From NCBI GenBank assembly GCA_948567375.1, contig OX419760.1, positions 17,856,001-17,920,000 on the forward strand: a DNA stretch of 64,000 nt, in the 5' to 3' direction. A program made the translations under genes and the position numbers. Origin of the DNA: Lunularia cruciata. Taxonomy: Eukaryota; Streptophyta; Marchantiopsida; Lunulariales; Lunulariaceae. Below the pieces are notes generated by a model. The model did not search any database. It worked only from the letters and a program-made list of their open reading frames with translations, and had not been told where the DNA came from. Positions 1 through 13,800 of the stretch are shown one piece after another; position 1 is the stretch's first letter, and each line of letters begins with the position of its first letter.

Positions 1-2989
1 ATAACCAAAAGCTTGCACAATATATAATACTACCAAATATTGGTAGCATATAGAATAAATAGTTATTCACACTCATAAGCAAATTTTTTTTTATAAAAAA
101 TAATTACCTTCAAGATCTTGAAGGCAAAGGCAATTGGGTATTAAACCATATATTAATTCCTTTTATAGTAATTCTTTGATAATAGTGATAAAAGCATCCA
201 AATCAACTATACAAGGTTATTTGGATAATACCATTGTAAAATTAGACTGATACCCATTTTATTGAGCTTTTGGAAAGAAACCTTTAATATTACACTGAAA
301 TTTGTACTTAAGTGATTGGTGAGTAGTGCTACAAAATATACATAGTCATATATAAACTATAAATAAAACTTTCCAACTTACTAAATCCTCATATATCACA
401 AATTGCAAAATGATCCTTGTAAGATGGTAGTGAATTATGATAATCTTTAAATTTTTTATCATATAATGAAAGAGAACAAACTTATACATGTTAAGTTCTT
501 AAGCACACAAAAACTTATGGTCCTCCAAGTAAGTTGCTCAATTGATTCTAGTGAGCTTTGTGTTTCCTCATCAAATGCCTCCTTCATATATCTAACTCAT
601 GTAATTGTTCAAGTGATCTCATGCTATTTGGACAACCTAAAATGTAATGTTTAAGATGGTTATATATGGACTTGTCTTCTATTTTGATATAGTTTTTCAT
701 TATCAATATAAATAAGTAGTTTGTTGTTGGATAATATTAAACTTCATCGGAGTGCGTTCATTCCATTGTGTATGATATGTCTTCAATTTGTCTTGCATTA
801 TATCAATCTCTAAAGAAATTCCTTTCTTCCTTAGATAATGTGTGTTTGTATGACTTGGGTATATTATGAATATGCAAAATTTGAAGAGAAAAGACAATCA
901 AATCTCATTGAAATCTTTCTTTTGCCTAAATTTCCTCATGATTATCTCGATCTTTATGCAAAACAATCATATGATTTTACTCCATACATATTTGGTATCT
1001 ATATGAAAATATTCCAAAATTGAACTACATAATCCTTTCTCAAACCAAAGCTTTGTAAGTTGATATAGTGTTGTTTATGCTACAATAGTAACTTGAAATC
1101 TAGATATAATGGTTCCCTTAAACTAATAAACTAATTGGGATCCCAAATTTGTACTGTTTTTACTCTACTTGCAACTGCAACTTGGATTTTGCAATGCTTT
1201 CCAATTGGCTAGCAGGAAATAGAACTTTGCTATCATGATCAAGTATATTAGAGCTCGAAAGCATTACTCATAATCAAGGCAAAATTCTCCAATACGTTAG
1301 CCTTGCATCAAATAATTGTAGCTTCAGAAAATGTACATAAGTTATTTTTCACTAAAATAATGCTCCTTCCAATTATTGTGGTTGATCATAACACTCCAAT
1401 GCTTTAGTGAGATGCTTGATTTATTGTTGCATTCCTTGAATCATACGGTTGTCCATTATATTTGTCACTATCAAATTAAAGAAAACATAAAATTTCAATT
1501 GGATTATAAGTAGCACACATCCATCTTTAAATATAAGTGATAAAAAAAGACAAATGGTTCATCAAACATAAGGATAGTATCTAAGAAAGTTTCACAAAAA
1601 GAAGATATTTGAAATGACACAAAATAAAAGGGCTATTTTGACATCACACAAAAGTGAAAATCACTATGACTTGGAAGTGATTTTAAAAGGAATATAGACT
1701 CCATCCATCTCATCTTTGCTCCTAATATGTGACCTTGTGCAAAGTTTCCTTATTGTTCATGATTTTTGTGTAAAATGCATCACAATGGATATCTTTCAAA
1801 TTTTCCAAGTCCAAATATATTTTCTATAAAGAAGTTAACATGGATACTCTAGGTTGAGACAAACATTCCTTTCCATGGTTATGATAATATTACTTGAGAT
1901 TCCTTAGCAAAATATTTTCTTCCACGATCATTTTTTTTCTTTGGATATAGTTGTTTAGGATCTACTATATAGAAACTTGATTAATGATCATTAATCATAC
2001 ACTCTTAAAAATTGTAAAAGATCTTTGGGTATTCTATTGGGGCTTTGCCCAAATAGAATGATCCCAATAGACGATAAATGGGGGTCCATTTATCTAGGTT
2101 TTTATATGGCTTGAAGGGTCTTCTTATCATTCCTATTGGAGTCGCTTTTTAACTTTGGGTTTATTCTTAAAGTATATTTCAAAGTCACTATCAGATAAGG
2201 CTCTTCATTTTATCACCCGATTATACAAAGAGTAGGTACTTTTCAGACGGAATATAGTGCAACTTAACTTCATTAGGTAAGTTTTAAAAATCTTGTCAAT
2301 CCGTCATTGAGCTTTAAGCCTGATCCTGCCTGATTAAGTTAGGCTCGGGGAAACGGTAAACTTCTTGAAACGTTCCGGTACATTCGCAATTTATGGATTA
2401 GCACGATAGAGTGGTAAATTCTATAGTTCAATTGAGGCAGAAAAATGAATCTGCCTCAATTGAGCTATAAATTCTCCTCATTGCGTATTTTCTCATGCTA
2501 CTAACAAAATACATCAGTATTTTGTCCATAAATTTTAAAATTAGTCATCATATTTTTATTCCTGTTCATAGAGAAAGAAAGGAGTATGTGGAAAAAACCA
2601 TATGATATCCATAAGACGATCTCAAAGGAAGAAAGAATGTACTCATGCTAAGTACGCATCAAGCTTATCTTGAAATCATGGAAAATGTGACCGAGTTGAA
2701 ACGGCTCCTATGAAAAGTTCTCATCAACTTTATACATCTATGTCTTATTACACTAAGTACTTAATAAGTGTAATATCATCTCATCATTATATAACATCAT
2801 TAGATTATAGTCTTCCACGCAGATTTAAGAGGCTATGATGCAATAAGACTTCGGTAGTTTCTGCACTCACAACACAAATCTTGACGATGGCCTAAGACTA
2901 TATCAATTTCACGATCGCTTCTGGAAGCACAAGTAGTGGAAGACTAGTACCCAAAGTGAAGTGCGAAGAGCAATTAACTTTGGCCTTGT
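1..2989. other. AT-rich intergenic DNA, no gene recognised
   Basis: All frames are broken by frequent stops and the longest open stretches (about 60 codons) have no recognisable motif. The only clear structure is an inverted repeat at 2423-2468. The last 100 bases lead into the purine-rich leader of the downstream gene. Confidence 0.6.
2423..2468. repeat. Inverted repeat (18-bp arms)
   Basis: Arms at 2423-2440 and 2451-2468 are complementary at 17 of 18 positions around a 10-nt AT-rich loop. This is a small fold-back of unknown origin in AT-rich intergenic DNA. Confidence 0.6.
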
Positions 2990-3300
2990 GGCCTCAAAAG
3001 AAGTAAAATCTCGAGGAGGAAGAGGAGGAGAAGGAGTAGGAGGAAGGAAAGAAAGACTTGTATGGGAAGACTTCCTCTGAGTTCGGGAAATGGACGAGTG
3101 AAATGGCGACGTTCTTTGAGCGATCGTCGAGCAGCAGCAGCACGGGGAGCGCTCGAGGAAGGAGGAGTACGGGAAAACACGGGAGGAGAACGGTGACAAG
3201 GAGCGAGCGAGGAGAGGAGGATCGGAGGAGGTGATAGAAGCGATCGGATCGAAGCAGGAGCAGGAAAGGTGGAGGAGGGGGAGGGGGAAGCGCTGCAGCG
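2990..3300 (+). promoter_or_regulatory. Purine-rich leader of the TMEM115-like gene
   Basis: About 300 bases directly upstream of the ATG at 3301 are dominated by GGA/GAA/GAG runs on the + strand. This fits a GA-rich plant 5' UTR and core promoter. No clear TATA box was found. Open frames on the opposite strand here are proline/serine-rich artefacts of the CT composition. Confidence 0.45.
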
Positions 3301-4269
3301 ATGAATATCGGCGTTTCTTCGCCCGGAGTCATGGGTTTCGGTTTCACCAAGCTGTCCAAGGGCTTGGCTGCAGTGCTCGTAACAGGTTTCGCTTTGGCCA
3401 AAGCTCTGCCGTTCATAGTGGATTACTTAGCACTCGTTCCCGGGAAGACCATCCCGTTCACCTGGAATCTCCTCACAGCCGGGTACTTTGAACACTCATT
3501 TATCGGCCTATTGGTCAGCATCGCGGGATTATTGTATTTTGGGAGGTTGTTAGAGCCTGTGTGGGGATCGAAGGAATTTTTAAAGTTTATTGCGTTCACC
3601 AATTTCTTCACTACTGTGTGTACATTCGTGATATCGATCTTCCTTTATTACGTCACGGGACACGAGGAGTTGCTGTATACGCCTACATCTGGATTCCACG
3701 GGGTGTTAGCAGGGTTTCTGGTTGCTGTAAAGCAGATATTTCCTGATTATGAGATCAACTTACGACAGGTCGTGAAGCTCCGAGTGAGGTGGCTGCCTGG
3801 CTTCTTGGTCTTGATAGTTGTACTAACAGGGATTTTCCTGGACGATCCTATAGTTTATGTTCCGTTTGTGGTTTTTGGAACCTATGGGAGCTGGCTGTAC
3901 CTGCGGTATTTCCAACGGAGGTCGGAGGCCAATTTCAAGGGCGATGCAAGTGACGAGTTCGCGTTTGCAACCTTTTTCCCAGAGTTAGTTTGGCCGGTTG
4001 TGAATCCGATAGCAACAGTGTGCGATAAATTGTGCTGTGGAAGAAGAGCACAAAACTTGGACGGGGAGGAGTCGGGGAGTGTTTTTGGGGAAAAGCCTCT
4101 CCCAGGCTCCGATCCGGCCGAAGCCACTCGGAGAAGAGAACGTGGAGCTCGTGCTTTGGAGGAGAGGTTAAGTGCTGCATCGAAAGCAGAAACTGAGGGA
4201 TTAGGTGGTAAGAGCTCAGGTGGATCGCAAATCCCGCTTGAACCTTTGGGATCCGAAGATAGTGTCTGA
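3301..4269 (+). CDS. TMEM115: TMEM115 / RBL19-type rhomboid-like membrane protein
   Basis: A 322-residue, single-exon protein of the TMEM115 (DUF1751) family, called rhomboid-like protein 19 in Arabidopsis. Family knowledge: multipass Golgi proteins with a rhomboid fold, inactive as proteases and linked to retrograde Golgi-ER traffic. Seen here: hydrophobic segments near residues 18-40, 55-75, 90-115, 125-145, 165-185 and 188-205; the conserved block SGFHGVLAGFLVAVKQIFPD where active rhomboids carry a GxSx serine, with His here; the family motif FATFFPELVWPVVNP near residues 225-240; and a charged tail with RRRERGARALEERL. Length matches the family. The ATG follows a purine-rich leader and the frame stops cleanly at 4269. 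No frameshift is visible, so it looks functional. Confidence 0.92.
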   Translation: MNIGVSSPGVMGFGFTKLSKGLAAVLVTGFALAKALPFIVDYLALVPGKTIPFTWNLLTAGYFEHSFIGLLVSIAGLLYFGRLLEPVWGSKEFLKFIAFTNFFTTVCTFVISIFLYYVTGHEELLYTPTSGFHGVLAGFLVAVKQIFPDYEINLRQVVKLRVRWLPGFLVLIVVLTGIFLDDPIVYVPFVVFGTYGSWLYLRYFQRRSEANFKGDASDEFAFATFFPELVWPVVNPIATVCDKLCCGRRAQNLDGEESGSVFGEKPLPGSDPAEATRRRERGARALEERLSAASKAETEGLGGKSSGGSQIPLEPLGSEDSV

Positions 4270-7200
4270 CTTCCTCTGCTGGTGACGAAAATAGGAGCTC
4301 ATCGCCAAGTGATCAAGACATGTATTCGCTATTTTCTTGCTAGCTCGTGTACATTCAGGTTGTCAATGTCTGTGCTGATCAATGCATAAAAAGCCGAAAG
4401 AGAGAAGACATTGCAAAGTATTTCTACTCCTACTAGGGAAACAAGCGGTGCAAGATCCGTCTTGTAATCAACGTTCTTTTTGAGTCCGACGTACGTCAGG
4501 TTCAAAGGGAACCAGCTAGTTTACACCAGGTTGTAACCCAGTAGCAACTACGAGAACATGCCGATGCTTGAAGAAGCCTTGTTCATGCTTTTGCTTTTAA
4601 TCACGTAGAAGCTTCATATTTCAGCCTCAAAAGGTTGGAAAGGTGCGATGGCAAATGACAGACTTCAAAAGCAATTTTCAAACCTCCGACCTTCAAACCC
4701 CACTCTCCAGTTTCAGCTAAACATTAAGTACAATGGAAAGCAAGTCGCACTGTGGATTTAGGATAGATTCGTTGTCATTCATTTGAAGGGCGGAAGTCAT
4801 AAAACATTTCTTTCTCCGAAGAGCTGAAGATAGAATGTAAGCCCAGGTAGCCAACCTTATATATGTGTTGAGAGAGAATGGACGATCAAAGACTTTACTA
4901 ACGCGAGTAAAAGAAAACGTTTTCAATTATTCACGGGCAGTCGAGAACATCCGAGGCATGAGTGAACGTCGTTATCACCAATAGGGTCTAGATTTGACTG
5001 AAGAACTTGAATTTGCTTAGGAACTTGACTGAAGAACTTGAATTTGCTTGCTTGCTTGAAACTGCCGTCTATAGTCAAGACTTGTTACAGACTACAGATG
5101 CTTAACAGCGGCGATAAAACACATAACTGTCATGCCTACCAGGTTTGGATCATCACACTAATCAAGTCTTGGTCGCTTTTGTCAATGGAATACGGTTTCG
5201 AGTCAGAGATTGCTGGCTTGTTAAAGTTATTCGAAGCTGTTTCTGTTTCATGTTCTAATCTCATTTTCAAGCAGAATTTAGAAGGAACACCTGCATACAA
5301 AATGTCGAGAATGGCCAGTAATTTCACTCGTGGTTGAAATCATTTGGTTTCCTCTTCCGCTATCTGCAGTAATACCTAATCTGCCCGTACCTGTTATAAA
5401 CCAAGTTGTTTTCAACCCTTCGTCATATCTTTTCTGCTGGTAAGTTGAGCTGAGGCCATCGTGTGCGGAAGGCAGGTGGATGCATGATGTTATCTTTTGT
5501 TTATTTCGATACTCACTTCACTGCATACTCTCTTGCACTTCTTCGTCTGTGTAGAGATAAGGAAGCATTTTGATGTTGAATTTACATGGTTGCAAAGAGT
5601 AACTTAGCAGATCCTATATGTGCCGTCGTTGTCCATACTAGACCGGGTCGATTTGAGAACTGAGCAATTGAACTGAAGGGTTACCGAGGAGATGGCAACT
5701 ATCACTGGAAAGGATGTCTGTGTCTCAACATTCACTTTTTAATTAGTGGCTACTGTACTGCCCATGTCCTCAATCTCTACCATCTGATAGCCAGGATTGA
5801 CATGCCAGTAATACAATGCAATTAGCGTTCCGCTCGCAACTCGTCCGTAGAACTCTTTTAACTCTCTAATGAACTGAGAATTTGAGCTTCCTGCATGTTA
5901 TATAGTAGGGATGCACTCCCGAATAGAAGACCACTTATTATCAGTCATGACTGACGAACAAATGCGTCCAATATCGGCGATCAATGAACTAGGTGGTACT
6001 GAGCAGTCTTTCTTGGAGTATGCCAAGATGACAACGAATTTGTAGCAATTAGTACGACCTTGATAATACCACCCAAGATGTGAGTCACCTCCGCATCTTG
6101 GATGGTTATTGTACGAACCATCCAAGACTTGGATATCTGTCCTTCAGTCACTAGGATATCTGCTCTTGGTACGCACCAAATTATACGGGGAGATGACTTG
6201 CCCGAGGGAGGACGGCCACTGCCAGTGTAGCTTCACGAGCTGCCAGAAGGGGTGTAGATCAGTATTTTCAAGAAGTCCATATTATATTACCATAGTAAAG
6301 GGTTTCTATGTGGTTTCAGCGAAAATTCCTCTCACTTCTCATGTTGAAATCATCTACTTATACTTATATATATATATTTGGAGTCATCGATTTACAACAA
6401 AGGTATTTCCGAGTGTTTGTTGTAGATCGATGATTTCAAGGATGTCTAGCATGCTTTCTTCGCTCTATACGAAGATTATACTATCAACAATACGTTAACC
6501 ATTGGACTTCTCTAACATAAAAACTTCGTCAATGTAGCGACAGGATTCTAGTTGGACTTTGATATCGAGGTTGGGGAGTAAGATCGCTTTTATAAATTAC
6601 AACGTAACACTAGCAAAGGGTTCTTGAATTTTGCAGAATGCCTATTTTAGTTTGATGATTCCAAGGTTTAGTAACATTACTTTCTTTTTCTTTGTTCAGG
6701 TTATATAATCAACCATAGATGTATCATTTACCTTCAAATTGTCATCAATAAATACTTGTTATTCTTCCTTTGAGTCGCTCTTCCAAGGTTTAGACTTGGA
6801 CCATGCTTTAAACCTTAGAAGAAAGATAATACCTCTTGTCTTCATCTTCTAACCAGTACCTCCTTATATATGAGAGGCCTCACATGGTCCATGCTCCAGC
6901 TTGAGATATGAGTCTATAATTCATTTCAGGGTTATGAGGCCTTGACCAAAAAGCTTCTGTCCCTAAATGAATTCTGTATAGATAATGATAGTGATGTGAT
7001 ATGCCTTTTACTCCTGTAGAAACTAGATTAATCTTAACATGATTAGACACATCGAGGAGCTTGATACAATGTATCGATTATGACAATTCAAGCTTTCATC
7101 CAGTATGATAAATTGAGAAGCTTGTCATGTTACTCACTTAATTCATGGCGGGTCATAAACCTACTAATAAATGTTAATCATGAGAACGTTTTCAAGGAAT

Positions 7201-7590
7201 ACAATGTGAACAAAGAAGGAAACAGTTTGATGTACATAAATGCAGCGTATCTTTATCAATAATCCATAAACATACACAGTTTCATTGAGGTGCAGGATGT
7301 AAGGGAGCGTGAGATTGTTGAATAACATGAAGATTTTGGTGAATGAACCACGTCAATGTGATAGATCTTTATTTACAAAGAGAAATATATCATTAACTAC
7401 ATGAAGTTAATGATGCTCCAAAATATTCTTCGAGCATCCGGCAAAGGCAATCTCACCATCGCAGTTTCCTTCAGACTCAACATCATCTTCGGAGTCACAC
7501 GTAGCGATGGTGCACAGAAGCCGGCCGACTGACGAGAGCCCGGACCCAAGAACACAACATGCAGTATAGCGCGAAAGAAACAATAGCGAT

Positions 7591-7745
7591 GAAACCATAA
7601 GAACATGCTAAGCGAGGATGGCGTACATAGAGTTCCTCATAGTCTTAATCATATGGATATGAAGTGCGAAACCATAAGAAGGTGATGAGCGAGGATGGAC
7701 GTACATACGGTTCCTCATAGTGTGAATCAAGGGAATAAGAAGTGT
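7591..7745. repeat. Tandem direct repeat, about 78 bp x2
   Basis: Two adjacent copies (about 7591-7667 and 7668-7745) share GAAACCATAAGAA, a GAGCGAGGATGG-like core, TTCCTCATAGT and a similar end, with scattered differences. No coding content is recognised. Confidence 0.6.
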
Positions 7746-7824
7746 TAATGTGAAGAGGAATTTGGAAATTGTTTGTGTTTTCGTGTAAGATGTCCCGTTA
7801 TCTGTGAAGTCTTGGCTAGTTTGT

Positions 7825-8040
7825 TGGGATACTTGAATTATTATCTTGATGGTAATCATTGTATTAGCAGCTTAGTAGTGAATGTTTACCTTGTTTTGTA
7901 GATAACTTGGTAAAATCCATTTTCGTAGTTGGTTATAATGTTAGGGTACTTGAGTTATTATTTTGGTGGTAATCATTGTATTAGCAGCTTAGTAGTGCAT
8001 GTGCACGGTGCTTACTAGGTGACTCGCTAAAACCATATGC
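7825..8040. repeat. Diverged tandem repeat, about 119-bp period
   Basis: The segment GGTAATCATTGTATTAGCAG plus its flanks occurs near 7848 and again about 119 bases later. The rest of the unit matches less well. It is probably a local duplication. Confidence 0.55.
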
Positions 8041-8916
8041 TTAGTAGGAAAGTCAATAATCAATAATTTTCTTAAATTATTTTAGGTCATTAGCTTTTCA
8101 TATGGATTGATCTCTTATGCCTCTCATTGGAAGTTTATAAGCATATTCTCTTAGAATTTAAGATCTTTTCTTGATTATAAATTAAAATATATTCTAAGGT
8201 CAAGTCAGATCTATCTAATTTAACGTAATTACTTTCAACTACCAAGGATCACCTAACTTGATGAAGGTAACAAAATTTTGATATTTATACCAAGCCGAGT
8301 CAAGTTTGACTATACAAAATCCAAAATAGAGATCTCACTCAATATAATTGAATATAAAATTCCCTACAAAGTCATACTCTAGTATACAATTTTACCAAGA
8401 GGTCATATTTTTATATAATTTCTTTAAAAATTCACCAAAAATTAATTGAGTATCCAATAATGAAATATTGGACGTTTCCCTTTATTTAATCACATTAAAT
8501 TAATTATTACTAACTTAGCTAGATGTAATAAAAGAAAAATATTTGTAGTGATCAATGTGCACCCTAGAGTTATAAGGTTTCTTTCTCCCCAAGCAGAGGT
8601 ATATCTCGAATTGTAAAGTTCAGTAATTCCTCATTTCGTGTTTACCTTCTTAAACCACGAATTATGGTGCCAAGAACCGGTGAGGGTAACATGAATTCTT
8701 GCGTGCTAGAGTGGATTTGGATTGATAGAGTATAATCATGATTTGGTGAAGTATATTATTAAAGTTTTTGATTATTGTTTAGAATTAGTATATGGTTTCC
8801 CATACGAATTATGTGTTGATTTTGACAACCATATACATTACATAGGTATACATACATAACAAAATAGATACTCCCAACTATGCACATTATATATTGATGC
8901 ATATAGGCACTACAAG

Positions 8917-8941
8917 AAAAGAAAAGAAAAGAAAAGAAAAA
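8917..8941. repeat. AAAAG microsatellite
   Basis: About five uninterrupted copies of the pentamer in intergenic DNA. Confidence 0.8.
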
Positions 8942-9788
8942 ACAGCGAACTCTAAGGGGGCTGGACATCGAATATCCAAGCATGCTCTCTATAAGCGCAT
9001 GAGTAATGAAACACCGAAGGCAATGTAACATGGAGTAGGAGGATGGTTTATCTCTGTGAGCACATGCGTTATGGAACACAACAAGATGTGTAAAAGGATT
9101 GGGTAGTGTATGCCTCTATGCTCTATAAACGTATTATTTCTGATACACACTGAAAGGAAGCAGCAAGACTGTAGTAGTCAATCTGCACATAAATAAGGGA
9201 CTTCGTCACTGCTGAGGTATTTGGATGCACTTACCAATATATCTCAAATCGATTTTCTAGAATGCTCATGAGCGCCAGACCAAACGCGGCTGCTCATTAG
9301 ACGTGCCGCTCGTTTGAAAATTGAGCAGTTAGATGGTGTGCGAGCGCGATTGACAAGCAAGCAATCAGCGAGCAGGCAGAGTAACATGAAGCGGCAAGCA
9401 CAGGTAACGTTACCTTGGCTATACCTGAGAGAACGAGGTCATTAGTGCATAACAAACAAATGCGGGAAGTAATAGCGAGGCAGAAATCTAAGCAATGAGA
9501 AGAACTAGCTCGAGTCTAGGCCGTTAGAGAAACTAGTTGCTAACTGGAACTCCGGCAGCACCTGAGCAGTCGAGGAACACCAAATGTTGTTCATCGGCAA
9601 TGAAAAACTTCAATCGTAGGGCTAGCGAGAGGAAGAGTTCCTTCTTGGAGGGAAACTCCATCGCAATAAAACCCTATGTAAATGATACTGTAAGTGGCTT
9701 GGTTGAGTGGAGTTATGGGACAAGTAGAGCATTGAAAGTAGAGAAGAAAAACAGTAGCGTTGCGGAACTGAAGGAGAGTAATTCAGTA

Positions 9789-10227
9789 TGATGAGAACCT
9801 TTCTTCCTAGTCTTTGAAGTAGATGGTCTATCCTCAGTCATTCTCACTTCTGATGTATCAGACATCCTAGCACTCAGCTTTCCTAGTCTCACCAGAGTAG
9901 ACACTCCTAATTGCACTCAATAATATTCAACTCACTCTCTCTTAGAGCCTGCAAAGATAGTACACAGCAGCACTCATGCAGCATGAAAGGTACCCCAGTG
10001 GTAAGCAACATAGAATACACCTAAAACAAGGTACAAGGTGCTGGGAATGATCCTTGTATGAGAACTTACCTAAACATGAGCAGAGAGCACTCATATATAT
10101 GCACAAGCAAGCTCTAGCAGGTTGCTTTGCAGAACCCTAATTAGGGCTGCGCCGTCACTTCACCTTAATCATGTATCTAGCCTAGTCATGTATCTAGTCA
10201 CTAAACTAGAGATTATCACAACTAACA
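9789..10227 (-). mobile_element. Solo copia LTR, A subfamily (TSD CAGTA)
   Basis: A 439-bp solo LTR. Read on the minus strand it starts TGTTAG and ends CTCATCA. It is flanked by the 5-bp duplication CAGTA (9784-9788 and 10228-10232). The sequence matches the LTRs of the full-length element at 15013-20763, including an open stretch beginning MSDTSE on the minus strand. No internal region is present, so it probably arose by LTR-LTR recombination. It lies about 670 bp downstream of the HAP2 stop codon. Confidence 0.9.
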
Positions 10228-10892
10228 CAGTATATAGAGGATCGTACAAACAGTGCCTACACATACATAAATGAATTTGGAATCCGTCTAATGTGCTTAC
10301 ACATATTGTAAAATGGAATACAGAACCCGTTGTAAACAACCCTGTTCCATACCCACGTCTGTGCTTCCAGATATATGTGAAAACCTGTCTTTGTGGCGGA
10401 GTACCAAAATCTTCTAGTAGGAAATACTCATCACTTACTTTGATCCGAAACACAAGAAACTTTGGTGCGATCCAGTATTCATGCCCCAGTTCCCCATATG
10501 TCGATGAGGATCAATATTCGATCTGATATTTCAATTTGAGGAGATCTCAAATTTTCCTCTAAGGCAAGAGCCAAACAGAGCGGAGTGGCCTTCGTTACAT
10601 GCATTTACTTCTCCGAAAGTCACAAGAATTTTTTATCAGCCAATCGACCGGAAACAATCCAACAATAGAGGAAGGTAAGAAGCAACCACTTGAGAGAAGG
10701 GGGAAGTCTGTGTTCACCTTCTTTACAATGCTTCACCAACTAAAAGAATCATTGACAAACCACTGGGTATGAAATATCATGAACAAAATGTCCTTAGGCC
10801 TACCTTTCTGTGGTCGTAGTCATTAGAAAGTACCCAGTTCTGGCATTAGCGTTTGTCAAATTCCAATGGCACGAACTCCTGTAGGAAGGTTG
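10228..10892. other. 3' flank of HAP2
   Basis: This lies between the solo LTR and the HAP2 stop codon. It probably includes the HAP2 3' UTR. No independent gene or repeat is recognised. Confidence 0.5.
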
Positions 10893-13800
10893 TCAGAACC
10901 ATCCCTTTTTTTTTCTTTTTTTTCCCATTTGCCTCTTTCTCTTTTTCTTTTTCCTCTGTCTTCCATGTTTAGCATGTCCACCGTGTCCTCCCGGCACCCC
11001 AATTTTGTCAAAGAGTTTGGTGAGGCAATTGCAGATGTAATCGCAGCACTCGCCAATTTTCCTGAGTGTCATTTTGACGATCGGCATCAATGTACCTTGT
11101 CGATGCATCATCCACAAGGTATAAATCCCTGCGATCAGCAACGTAAGAACTGTACAGAATTAGAAGGCCGAGATGCACCAAAACTTCCAAGTAGATAGGA
11201 TGCAGATCTGTTTTAGGAAAAGGATTGCCACGTAGTAGGAAAGACAGTTGCACTGTGGAGCAAGTCAGATGAGCAGTACCTAGCGTAAGTATCAACAGTA
11301 GGGCGACAAATTTCAAAAGCTCTGTCCAGCACAAGGAAGTCACATAACATTTGAAGTGTAAAATAATGTTGGTGCAGTCTCTGCATTTTCCGACTATATC
11401 AGCATAAAATATGACAGGAAGATGCAAAGAACATGCAAGACATTCTTCAATATATGTCAATCGCCTGAAATGCAACTTGTCTACTTATCGGGACAAAAGA
11501 ATCAGGGGTAGTATAGCATCCGTTTATTGCTGCCATAAAGGCCTGTTACCTTGTGAGAAGATAGAGAGAGAACGGTCTCTAGGATCATTAAGATCATCTC
11601 TTAGGATATAGTACCAGACTAGATTGGTCACTTCTTCAATGGGTCCCATCAAAAACCATCACGTTCAGAATTTTGAAATTCAAAATTTTAATTCCTGTAA
11701 TTGCTCAAGGGAAAGCCCCTATTCTTTTGAAATTCTCACTTGAAGAGCACTGTATCTGCGGCGATTTATATGACTTTCAATATCTGAATAGATTTAGAGA
11801 ATAGAAATGTGCCTCAAGGACAACATAGATTTGACTCACCTCTTCTGGCAGAATCGCCCAGAAGACTAAGGAAAAGCTAAGTTATGGACAGATCTTTACT
11901 CACTACAAGCTTGGAGTGCAAAGCTATGCCATTAAATGATTGATCAGTATGAATGAGCTTCTCCATATCCTCTGAACTCACATCAGCCGTCTAAACTGAT
12001 CCAAATCCTGACGTGATGAATGGAAGAACTATGTGCCCACATTGCACTCCTGCTTTCTCTGCTGAGAATATTAACAGGAGCTCTGACAAAGGAATCCTGT
12101 AAATAAAATCCCCTGCCTTGAAATGCAAAATTTACAAGATTTCTTTCTCAGAGCTCCTCTCAATATTCTCAGCAGAGAAAGCAGGAGTGCAATGTGGGCA
12201 CATAGTTCTTCCATTCATCATGTCAAGATTTGGATCAGTTTAGACGAATTCTCTGCTGAGAATATTGAGACGAGCTTTGACAAAGTAATCCTGAAAATTT
12301 TGCATTTCAAAGCAAGGGTTTTCATTTACAGGATTTCTTTGTCAGAGCTCCTCTCAATATTCTCAGCAATGAAAGCAGCCAGTTACTTTTCTCAGAATGT
12401 CAAACCTATTATGATAAGAACCAAGCTTCCTACTCTTTGAAGTGGAAGGTCTATCACTCCCTCTTATCTCTGATGTATCAGACATCATTACTGCAATACT
12501 AGACCTCTCTCTTTGTATCACAGCTCACAAGCATCAAGTAGATTCTCTCACGCAACACTAGTAACCTCTAATACTGAGATATCAAAAGACAATCTTGAGA
12601 TGATGTTAGGCAACTCAAGACTTCACGAAATGGAAGGAAGAGGTGTTGGGAATCACTTTTGTTGAAGAACTAACTGAAATAGGAGTAGAAAACACTCTTA
12701 TATACACTTCAGCAAACCCTAGGGGATTGCTTTGCTTAACCCTAATTAGGGCTGCGCCACTCTTTACTCTAAGTAGAGGATATTTGGCAGTGTTTCTAGA
12801 GGATTCTAACAAAATCTTAAAATCAAGAGAAGTCTCTAAACTAGAGATTAACTAAACTAACACTCCCACTTAATGAGAGTTTAGGACTATTCCCATTTCT
12901 ACTACACATTTTATATGTTTATCTTTAGGTAATGCTTTTGTAAACACATCTGCTGTCATCTTCTGTGTAGGACAGTAAACTAACTTCACAACATTCTCCT
13001 TTTCTTTCTCCTCAACAAATCTTCTTCTAATCTCAATGTGCTTAGTCCTGGGGTGATGTACAGGGTTTTTGCTGAGTGCTATACTTCCTATATTGTCACA
13101 GTACAATGTAGTGGGACTTTTCTGCTCAAAACCCAGCTCCTTAAGAAGTCTCCTGTTCCAAATGACTTCTTGAGTAGCATTTGAGGCAGCCATAAATTCT
13201 GCCTCTGTAGTAGACAGAGCAACAGATGTTTGCTGTTTACTACGCCAACTGATTGCTCCACCACTAAGCATAACTACATATCCACTAGTTGATTTGCTGT
13301 TATCTGTGTCATCTCCCCAACTAGCATCTGTATATGCTTCAAGAGTAGGAGCAAGTATGTTACCTTGGCTTTTGTACTCCAAGAATGCATCTTGAGTACC
13401 CTTTAAGTACCTAAATACTCTCTTTATACCTTTCCAATGTACTTGTGCAGGGTTGCTAGTATATCTAGCTAGTGCTCCCACTGCATAGCATATATCTGGT
13501 CTTGTACAGACCATGATAAACATTAGAGAACCAAGAGCACTCTGATACAACACTTTGTCATAGAGATTCACCTCCCCATCTATGATTCTGCTGTGCTTCC
13601 ACCCCAGATCAAGAGGTGTAGAGACAGGATTTGCCTCTGTCATCTGATACTTAGCTAGTATGGATCTCACATACTGTGGTTGGCTGATCCGGATCCATCC
13701 TGCTTCTCTGTCTCTGCTCACTTTGATTCCCAAAACGAGTTTTACAGCACCAAGGATAGTCATCTCAAAAACAGAGCACAAGAAATCTATCGCTCCTTTG

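Larger units (their letters stand above)
4270..9788. other. Intergenic region, no convincing gene
   Basis: This runs from the 3' UTR of the TMEM115-like gene to the solo LTR at 9789. Short open frames (for example 5898-6125 on the minus strand and 9537-9791 on the plus strand) lack recognisable domains or splice context. It holds direct repeats near 7591-7745 and 7825-8040, a short hairpin near 6395-6440, and an AAAAG microsatellite near 8917-8941. Confidence 0.55.

Noticed and set aside
2909..3416. Minus-strand serine/proline/leucine-rich open frames
   Set aside because: They are the complement of the GA-rich leader and of the TMEM115 coding start, with no domain.
7591..8040. Direct repeats as a CRISPR-like array
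   Set aside because: Only two diverged copies each, no spacers, and the genome is eukaryotic.
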